Positions 56,568-64,000 of a DNA stretch of 64,000 bases are shown here, piece after piece. Location of the stretch: NCBI GenBank assembly GCA_013368375.1, contig JAACJP010000008.1, positions 558,001 through 622,000 of the forward strand, in the 5' to 3' direction. This stretch comes from Tricholomella constricta. Taxonomy: Eukaryota; Basidiomycota; Agaricomycetes; Agaricales; Lyophyllaceae. A program made the translations under genes and the position numbers. The notes under the pieces are model-generated. The model did no database searches, was not told the origin of the DNA, and worked only from the letters and a program-made list of their open reading frames with translations. Each line of letters starts with the position of its first letter. The first letter of the stretch is position 1.

Positions 56568-58314
56568 CTACAACGATTCAGTATCCGCTTCAAGCCCATA
56601 TACTAAACCTAAAGCAACTTTCGCCGCCGCCTTTCGCCTCTCACCCTCGTCCTCCATGCTTGCAATCTCAGCTTTCATCTCCTGGAGGGCACTGAGTACT
56701 TTTGACAGATCAAAAGGCTCCATGTCATAAGACTCGTCCCCATCTTCGCCCAGGCTCTCGGTAGTAAACGACTCCAGTTCTGGATCTTGAAAAATCTTGG
56801 GTGGTACCTTGGAGGGAGCTGGAAGTTCGTCCGAGGTGAGGGTGTTTGCTGGCGTGGCAGTCGTTGTTCGCGACTCCATATCTGGCGGCGGCGGGAACTT
56901 GGCAGGTCCAAATATTCGAGCTGATGTGGCAAGGATCTCTTCCTTGGTTGGCAGATCATCGTCCATTCCACCATTATCTGTGTCCTTCCCATCGTCGCTG
57001 CCACCAAAATCAGAAACAGAGCCCAAAGACCGATATAAATCGCCCGCATGAGGAACTGCCGCCGAGGCAGCTGATAGTCCGCCTGGAGGCGCGTCTGGAG
57101 TCGAATGGCCCGAACTTTTAGCGGGCTCCAACGCGGGCGCCGAAACAAACACTGTAAAGTCGTCGTCAAATCCCAATGTGACCTGCTCTGTCGGAGGTGT
57201 TTCGCCTCCAAAGGCCATGGTGGTGGGCGACGTCGTCATCCCACTCGAGCTCGCTGCTGCCTTCCAGGGATCATCGCGCTGTGGTTCATCGTCCTCGAGC
57301 CAGCGTGCGAGCTCCTGCATCTCGTTCTTCAAGCTTTTGGTTCTTTGCGATAGTTGGTTGCTAGACTTGGCCACGACTTCTTCGACCGCCGGTAAACTGT
57401 GGTCTTGAGAGCTGTGGGCCCAGTCAAGGAGAGCGCGCTCTCGTTCACGCTTTTTTGATGGATTTGTATCTTTGCTTCTTGGTTGCATGGAAGACCACAT
57501 TATCGTACTAAGTGCATCCAGCACGCGCGGGAGTCCAGGGATTCCTGAGTAGTAGCTGCGTTAAGTGTTCTTTCAAGGTAGTGATTACATAGGTTCCTAC
57601 CTTCTGACCAAAGGTTGCTTGCCGAATCTTCTTCACCGCTTCGTGACGACGGTTCTTTAGTCGCGTCAATGTATTCGAATCCATGTGAGGAGAGAAACGC
57701 GTCAATTTCACTGTCGTCCTCAACTTCGACTTGGTCATCTTCTTCTGAGGTAGGGGTTGGCAGCCCCTGCGGTTGGGTTCTTACTGCCAGACACACTTCC
57801 GGCTCACAGCCAGAAAGATCGTGGGCAATGCGTTCGATGTGGTGTTTATACGACTGGATTATCTTCAGTCATAACGCCGTGGATAATGGATATCGAAGGA
57901 ACTGACAAACCTCTCCGCGAGACCAAACAAATATGATGGCTGGTATGTTCTGGACTTGATGTGGGCTTAGCCCATGCATTGCGTGCGCGGCAAAATGTAC
58001 AAGTGCCGAGTAATATCTATTCGTGATCGTCCATGGGATCTTGATCAGGTCTGAGGGCGATCCAGAGGGATCTGGTATAAGTACACTCTCATTTGAAGGT
58101 TCCGAAGGTATAGATGGCGATATGGCGCTGCTTTCACTCTGAATATCTTAAAAAAAATATGATTCCGGAGGGTCAGATCGGGGTCTCCAGACAGATAAAG
58201 ACACACACGAGAGATGCAAAGCGTTGCCTGAGTGACGGTGGGAGAAACCACTAATATTCTGCAAGACAAGTTGGAGAGTTGAAAATCGATATCCTCTGGT
58301 GCGGGCTGCATCAT
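56568..58314 (-). CDS. Alpha/gamma-adaptin-binding protein (Irc6 / AAGAB p34 type)
   Basis: A cytosolic protein with a Rab-like N-terminal fold that binds clathrin adaptor subunits and helps assemble AP complexes. The start at 58314 gives MMQPAPEDIDFQLSNLSCRI and LVVSPTVTQAT. Later exons give IPWTITNRYYSALVHFAAHA, MHGLSPHQVQNIPAIIFVWS and YKHHIERIAHDLSGCEPEVC. An acidic linker follows (EEDDQVEVEDDSEIDAFLSS) with GFEYIDAT, typical of the family. The last exon (to 56568) begins near LDALSTIMWSSM, has WAHSSQDHSLP, and ends with the C-terminal helix DLSKVLSALQEMKAEIASME and RKAAAKVALGLVYGLE, the conserved AAGAB C-terminal helix. The stop is at 56568. The middle insert (residues about 330-470) is disordered and longer than in yeast Irc6. 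Confidence 0.82.
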
Positions 58315-58653
58315 TGGAAGGAGGCAGTAGGTTTGCTAGTCAACTGCCTCGGTGGTGCCGGTGAAGGCGTGACCGAAGCTGAGTGTCGTCACGTCCCAAT
58401 GCCATGGCCAAAAATAGAACCGAAAAAAGTCATGGATGTTAGCATTTACTACTGGCACTGATGCCCACTTTACAAGGATTTCGCTACCGAAACATGCACA
58501 GCACGCCGAGTTGCAATCATCCTGAGCAAGCGGACTGACCCCCCTGTGAGTCACTGTCAACCCTGACTGTCTCTCGCGGTACCGCCTGTAACCAGCGAAA
58601 TGGTATATAGAGCATCATTCCCTGATTAAATTTCTCCAGCATTGTAGGGAGCA
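58315..58653. promoter_or_regulatory. Divergent promoter of the adaptin-binding and E2-like genes
   Basis: A 339-bp divergent spacer. On plus, a TATATAG element lies near 58603-58610, about 45 bp upstream of the E2-like ATG at 58654, a plausible TATA box. No coding sequence is recognisable. Confidence 0.5.
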
Positions 58654-60982
58654 ATGTCACAGCTTTCCCGCCCTCTCCTTGCACGTCTCCACAAAGATTT
58701 GGTGGAGCTCGTAGACTCTCCGTATCCTGGCGTCGCCGTCTTCACTGACGATGCTGACATCAGGAAGCTCTGTCTTGTTCTTACACCACCCTGCGGTCCC
58801 TGGAAGGGCTTGTCGCTTCATTTCGATGTCGAACTCCCGCACAACTGGGTAAGTACTTGAATTACTTTTGACAATTATTGCATGATTTACGTGGTGGACC
58901 AGCCTGCTGCGCCTCCGAGCATAAGGTCCAGCGTGGAGCACATAGAGCATCCCAATCTGTTTGGGAGTTATATCTGTTGTGATTTGTTGAAGGGGCAAGA
59001 CGAGCTAGAGAGTGGGTACACCGGAGGGTAAGACTAATCTTGTTTACATCAATCTCTCCCCACACGCTCAGATGCCTTGTATTTCCTTAGCTATAGTCCA
59101 GCCTTGACGCTGCGAGGTCTGTTCCTCCAGTTTCTGACGTTTTTCTCCAGTACCAAGGTACCCATCCTCTTTCACTATTTGATTTTCTATGTATTCATTT
59201 TCCACTTCTCAGGTGGAGCAAGATACTGGTCATACTGTTGACATTGGGGACTACATGACGAATCAGTACGCTACTGAAGAAAGCCTGGCGAATTCTATGT
59301 TTCCTGGTCAGAATTGCTGCCATGCGAGCTACCCATGCCTGTGTTCCACATTAGAGATGCAGCAGGAAACGCTGGAGGCACAATGGAAGGCGAGCACGTC
59401 TGTCGAGCTTGTCATCGCCACCTACGAGCGCGCACAAAAAAGGTCCACAACCCATTCTGTCAAGGCTGTTTCGGGAAATTCCAGGCTTCATCGCTTCTCG
59501 CGGATCAATTCCAGGTGGCACAGGACTTATACCTTCATCTCAAAATGGCAGTGTACGAAATGTCCTTATGGCTCTGCCAGCCTCCCGGCCTATCACGAAG
59601 AACGGGAGGGTGCGCTGGACCGCGATGGATCTGTCCCTTCACATCTAGTCGCTCCGCCAAATTGTCTCCTGGGAATGCTCAACGACGACGTTCTGATCGA
59701 GCTATCTGGTCATATGCTATCAGAGTCGGTAATCGCATTCTCCATAGCTTACCGCCGGTTCCGAAATCTGGTCACGTCCACCCGGGTCCTTCTGCAGAGG
59801 GAAGTTCGCTGCTTCTTCCTTCGTACATCTCTCCGAGACTCTGTCCTTGGCATCGGCGTTGCCTTTGACCCTCGACCTCGTACACTGTCGTCGGACTTCG
59901 ACTGGCTGAGCAAGCAGGCTTTCGATGACTATTACATTCGGACCAGCATACAGAAGCGCAAGTTTGAGTACTTTCTTCCCCTCGCCTTCAGTCGTCCCCA
60001 TTTCGAACGTGTTCAAAAGGATATCTGGTTGCATCTGCAAGTTCTCGACAAGGCTGTACGTGATGCCGAGTTGGGCACCACTCAGCGAACAGGTCGCACC
60101 ACCACGCGCCGGACCACGCCCCCTCGTCAGCTCCACCACGTCGTCGACGTGGTCTACAAGATGATGAATAACATCGTTGTCTCCTTGATGAAGTCTTGCG
60201 ACAACGTCCTCGACGCTTCTCCTCAATCTGGTCATTGCCAAATGCCCACCCTCCTCCATGCGTCAGAGAAGGCCGTGATCTCATACTGCCACCTCTTCCA
60301 TCTCCTGTTGAGTCTCGCCCGCACCACGCCCGCTATTCTGCAGGACGCTACCAACCGTCTCCGGCGCTTTGTTCAGGCCCCCGACTCACGCGTCAAGGCA
60401 CACGTTCCGGACCTCGGCGAGCTCATCGTGCTCATCACGCTCGTCCTCGCACGTCCCTCGGTCGGCGGCGCGCCCGTCACCTGGCAGGTGCTCAACGGGC
60501 CTTTCCTCGAGGAAACCATCACGCGCAACGTGCGATGGGTGCTTGCGGACCTGCCCGACCTCGAGATTCTCGAGTCCGGGCCCAGCGAGTACCGCCTGCA
60601 GAAAACGTTCGCCAAGTCGCGTACGAGCCTGCGCCTCGTCATGTTCCAGATCGCGTTCCTCGACGCATTCGTTACGACGTATGCGGAGGACGTCGCGCGC
60701 CTGGATGAGAACTATGGATTTCCCGAGCAGGGGATCCCGGAGAGGATGGTGCGGGAGGTGAAGGCGATTTATCAGGTGGACTCGTGGCCGGCGTTCTTTG
60801 AGCGCGTTCAATATGCGAGGGGGAGGGCGTTTGGGACGGAGAAGATGTCGGAGCTGCTGAGAGCTGCTGTGCGCACGAGTGGGCAGAGGAGGTATCACAC
60901 CCCGAAGTCGCCGAGGCAGTTGCATCTCCTGTCCCGGGACCGCGAGCTTCTGGAACAACAATGGAAGAAGGCGCGATCGTAA
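58654..60982 (+). CDS. Divergent ubiquitin-conjugating (E2) fold fused to an F-box-like protein
   Basis: The ATG at 58654 opens MSQLSRPLLARLHKDLVELV. The first ~155 residues have the E2 (UBC) layout: GVAVFTDDADIRKLCLVLTP, PWKGLSLHFDVELPHNW, then after an intron HIEHPNLFGSYICCDLLKGQ, where HPN and the following Cys match the E2 active-site region, and SPALTLRGLFLQFLTFF. After the next intron (VEQDTGHTVDIGD) comes a Cys-bearing segment (FISKWQCTKCPYGSA). An F-box-like stretch follows at about 59690 (LNDDVLIELSGHMLSESVIA). The large C-terminal domain has RVLLQREVRCFFLRTSLRDS and LSSDFDWLSKQAF, with no family known to me. The stop is at 60982. The E2 part has an unusual linker between HPN and Cys, so catalytic activity is uncertain. 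GC content rises towards the 3' end. Confidence 0.75.
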
Positions 60983-61128
60983 ATACGCGACAAACGTGTC
61001 GATGTACATAGTAATTGTAAAGCGTATCTGCCTGGATGAGAAACTAATTCTGATTCTTGCGTCATGATATTTAAAGAGTTACATATGCGAATTTATACTC
61101 ATCACAGAAAGCATACACGTTGGTCCAT

Positions 61129-62833
61129 CTATTCATTAACCGCAGGTTCCTTCTTCTTATCAGTCTCGTCCCTGATACCACCATCCGCAAAGCTCAAAAT
61201 GCCCGCCATATCGAGCTGCTGCACGACCGCCTCCGCAATGTCCACACTCATCTCTCCAAGGACTTTATTTACAGCATCAAGCTCATTCTTCTTAAGCGCC
61301 TCCTGTAAGTCTTCGGGGAATGCCTCGAACACGTCCCACCGGAATTGCAGCGCTTTCCGCACCTCCTCGATGTCGACGCCCTCCATATTGGGACCTTCTA
61401 GCTGCAGCTCCGCCGGCGGCGGCCCGTCCGGAACGTTAAATGAAATCGTCTGGTTGGGGTTCTCTGGCACGAGCTGGATCTGCTCTTGCCCTGACGACTC
61501 GGCCTGCTCTTTGAGCGAGACGTTCACGCGCTCGACGAGGTGCTGGTATGTCCCCTCCATGTCGTTCACAAAAACGCTCTCCGCCCGTGCGTCTGCTGAG
61601 ATCATCCTGGAGCGAAAAGGCGTGTTAGAAGGATGCCTAATGAAAGATGAGAATGGCAACACACTTGCGGAAGAACACGCGCACGCCGTCTTTGCCGAGC
61701 TTATCGCAATATTGCAGCAGGAGACTCTGGTGCACGCACTGTTTGGCGTACTTCGCCTTGCCTGCACTCTGTGCGCGGAACGCGGCAACGAGCAGCGCGT
61801 CAGAGGCACCGGGCACGACGACGTCGCGGTGCGCCTGGATAAACTCAAAAGACTTCTCGTAGGCGCGTACAGGGATCTTTGAAAAGGCCTCAAGCGAGGG
61901 CGTAAGCTCGGGTAGGGATTCATCTTCCGACTCGTCTTCGTTATCGTCTACTTTTGCAGCGGTGGCTTTGGGGTTGAGGACCTCATATTCTGTTGTTTTG
62001 GTGGTCGTCTTGCCCTTGCCTTTGTCGATCTTGGCGTGCGGCACAGGTTGGGGTTCTGGAGTCGGTGGCACGTACTATACGACGTCATTTGAGATGCTGC
62101 AATCATAAACAATGAAAGAATATGGTTACCTTACTCGAGAATCCGTCGCGTAGGTCATCCATCGTGATGTGCTTCTTCTGCTCCTTCTCCTCCGCTTCGA
62201 GCTCAGCGGTGTCCTTCTTGATCGTCTCAGCCAGCCTTGTAACATGCTCGGCCATGTTGCTTGCAAGGAACTTTGCGATCTTTGCATCACGCTCGACCTC
62301 GAGTGCCCCAGCCTCCTTGACCTTCACGCGTGAATCCTCAGCGACTTGCTTGACGAGCGAGAGCAGCATGCCGTCATACGTCTGCTCGCTCTTGTCGGGG
62401 TTATTTCCGGGCGGGCAATCGCGCGACGGATTCTTTTCGAGCCGCTCAACGAGGGAGTTGAAGTACGTAGTAGGAGGCGTGGATGGGTTGGGATCGGAAA
62501 GAGTCTTTGAGATGTCTGTGATGCGCTGAAGGAGAACATTGTTGCAAGCGATCTGGGCGCGCAGCTTTGCGATGTTATGCTTGCGCATCTCACGCTTCTC
62601 GTGGATGTCGCGCTGTTTCCATCTGGTATGAAGATCGGGCATGAATTACGTGACTAGATGTCCGTACATAAGACGTACCGAATGAGCGATTTTTTATCGA
62701 CATTGGGGTGGCCCTCGATGTCAGAATCGTCTGAAAGCTGGTGATCAGGGAAGGGTCAGGCTTATGAGAATAAGACGCTGTAGAACAATAGGCGGACCTC
62801 GAGCTGGTCCCACTTGGAGTAGTTGAGGGACAT
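61129..62833 (-). CDS. cdc37: Hsp90 co-chaperone Cdc37
   Basis: Delivers protein kinases to Hsp90 in the cytosol. The start at 62833 gives MSLNYSKWDQLELSDDSDIE, with the CK2-type Ser in LSDDSD conserved in Cdc37. The kinase-binding N-terminal coiled coil reads WKQRDIHEKREMRKHNIAKL. The linker helix region includes KQVAEDSRVKVKEAGALEVE and EKEQKKHITMDDLRDGFSSK. After an intron come YVPPTPEPQPVPHAKIDKGK and the Hsp90-binding domain LEAFSKIPVRAYEKSFEFIQ and YAKQCVHQSLLLQYCDKLGK. The last exon has SLKEQAESSGQEQIQLVPEN, FRWDVFEAFPEDLQEALKKN and the end KKKEPAVNE at 61129. Length and order are as in other basidiomycete Cdc37 proteins. It is divergent from the TPR/F-box gene with 95 bp between starts. 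Confidence 0.94.
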
Positions 62834-62928
62834 GGTGTCGAGACGAAAGAAAGAAGTTGACGTCGAACTTTCTGGAACGCATAAAGCTGGTTATCGCCGG
62901 CATCTTCGGCATCTTGAATCCCACCTCA
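62834..62928. promoter_or_regulatory. 95-bp bidirectional promoter between CDC37 and the TPR/F-box gene
   Basis: Only 95 bp separate the divergent ATGs at 62833 and 62929. No TATA-like box is evident. This is the third very short divergent spacer in the window. Confidence 0.55.
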
Positions 62929-64000
62929 ATGGCCTGGAAAGCCTCGTTTGGCCATGGCGTCTCCAGTTTCAAGGCCTCTCGTCTAGATGAAGCCCTCAGC
63001 CACTTCACACAGGCAAGCATCTCTCATGTTCCTCATCCCCCTCTAATAAACCCATCCCCAGGCCCTCAAGGAACAAGGCGGTGACCAGCAGCACCTCATC
63101 TACGATTCCCGAGCAGCCGTTTATGAGAAACTCGGCATGCCCAAGGAGGCGTTGCGCGACGCAAAGGCCGTCATTACCCTCGCGCAGGACCAATGGCAGG
63201 GCTACGCCCGTGCTGCACGTCTCTTCCTCCTCGCCCGCAAGTTCGACGCCGCTCTGAAGATGGCAAACATGGCCCTCGACCGCGTCAAGCCTGCCAACGC
63301 TGCGAGACGTGTCGATATCACAAACCTCCGAGACGACATCCACGAGGCGCAGCGGGCAGAGGGGCGGCGAAAGCGGGCATCACAGAACCAGTTTGAAAAG
63401 CTTCCAGTGGAACTGCTGGGCGAAGTTTTCCGCCTGGTAATCTGGAGCGACGTTGCGGAGCTCATCGGCCTCCTTCGCGTGTGTCGTCACTGGCGCAACG
63501 TCGCTTGGCACACGCCGAGCCTTTGGGAGACGCTTGTGCTGACTTCAAAGTCGCCTGCACGCAAGCTATCATTGTGGATTAAGCAGTCTAAAGGTCGTAT
63601 CAGAGAGCTGCATGTCAAGGCTGGTGTTGCCTCGCACATCGATTGGCCGTTCCAGGAGCTCAAAGACCTTCCTTGGGATAAGCTTCGTGTCTGCAACGCG
63701 GTGTCGTGGGATGTGGCAGGGTTCCTTGAAAAGCATGGGCTGGTGCCTCATGCACTATCCGCCATAGAGGCGCTCGAAATGCAGGAGGAGCAATGGAGCC
63801 GGCGGCGTGCTAGCCCCTCCTTGTTCCCTTTGCTTCAAACTGCTGGCGTACGCTCCCTCTCCTTTATCCGATCCGAATTTTCGTGGACAGAACTCGCCAC
63901 TCATCTAACCACACTCACTACACTTCACATCTTCGGCTGCAGCAAGGACCCTGCGGGCCTTGTGCCGACCCTGATGGCCAACCCAGGCCTCGAATCCCTC
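62929..64000 (+). CDS. TPR and F-box protein (Dia2/Pof3-like), 3' end outside window
   Basis: A probable substrate adaptor of an SCF ubiquitin ligase. The ATG at 62929 gives MAWKASFGHGVSSFKASRLD, the first TPR. An intron at about 63014-63061 leads to ALKEQGGDQQHLIYDSRAAV, EALRDAKAVITLAQDQWQGY and LARKFDAALKMANMALDRVK, two further TPR-like units. The F-box follows at about 63395 (FEKLPVELLGEVFRLVIWSD) and continues CRHWRNVAWHTPSLWETLVL. Downstream sequence looks like the start of a leucine-rich-repeat region (LSFIRSEFSWTELATHLTTL). The order TPR, F-box, LRR is that of yeast Dia2 and fission-yeast Pof3, which act in genome stability, but many basidiomycetes have several such proteins, so orthology is not certain. 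The frame is open to 64000. Confidence 0.85.

Noticed and set aside
59314..59868. A Cys-rich frame (HVCRACHRHLRARTKK) within the E2-like gene
   Set aside because: It overlaps the long exon open to 60982 in another frame; the latter continues into conserved sequence, so the Cys-rich reading is probably a shadow, although a missed intron there is not fully excluded.

Overview
The window is nuclear DNA of a filamentous basidiomycete, most likely an Agaricomycete with a wood- or litter-decay lifestyle. The genes are broken by many short introns (about 45-70 bp) with GTRNGT donors, intergenic spaces are small, and a cellulose-active AA9 lytic polysaccharide monooxygenase with a CBM1 is present. 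The exact genus cannot be read from the sequence. Exon structures were inferred by joining open frames across splice sites so that they match known protein families; individual splice sites can be off by a few bases.

Layout, left to right. 1-5 kb: a questin-oxidase-like gene cut by the window edge and a complete Rsp5/NEDD4-type HECT ubiquitin ligase, both on the minus strand. 5-7.5 kb: no gene I can support. 7.5-20 kb: a RasGEF, ribosomal protein uL22, the TORC2 subunit Rictor/Ste20, complex I subunit NDUFS4 and a Ypd1-type histidine phosphotransfer protein. 20.8-27.1 kb: a decayed DUF6534 seven-helix membrane protein gene, NCA2, and a tandem AA9 pair of which the downstream copy is dead. 27.8-32 kb: a tight housekeeping block of divergent pairs, VPS37/RRP40 and EAF6/RPT5. 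32-37 kb: a gene-poor island with a small secreted protein gene, a 302-bp transposon whose two ends are perfect 52-bp palindromes, and a ~1.2-kb tandem array of ~122-127-bp units. 37-42 kb: a wax-synthase-type acyltransferase, a NiCoT nickel/cobalt transporter and a short-chain dehydrogenase. 43-56 kb: a Mcm1/SRF-type MADS-box gene, a large Red1-like zf-C3H1 protein, a relic of a second short-chain dehydrogenase, and a ~4.4-kb gene for a methyltransferase with long disordered arms. 56.5-64 kb: an adaptin-binding protein (Irc6/AAGAB type), a divergent ubiquitin-conjugating-fold protein fused to a large F-box-like region, the Hsp90 co-chaperone Cdc37, and a TPR/F-box protein that runs off the window.

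Most genes are core cell machinery: ubiquitin-proteasome (HECT ligase, Rpt5, E2-like protein, F-box protein), Ras/TOR/phosphorelay signalling (RasGEF, Rictor, Ypd1), RNA decay (Rrp40, Red1-like), endosomal sorting (Vps37, adaptin-binding protein) and mitochondria (Nca2, NDUFS4). There is no obvious biosynthetic cluster. The most unusual signals are the palindrome-ended transposon, the tandem array with an apparent two-unit higher-order period, three separate dead paralogues (DUF6534, AA9, SDR), the E2-like/F-box-like fusion, and a repeated EVTPWE motif in the methyltransferase protein.
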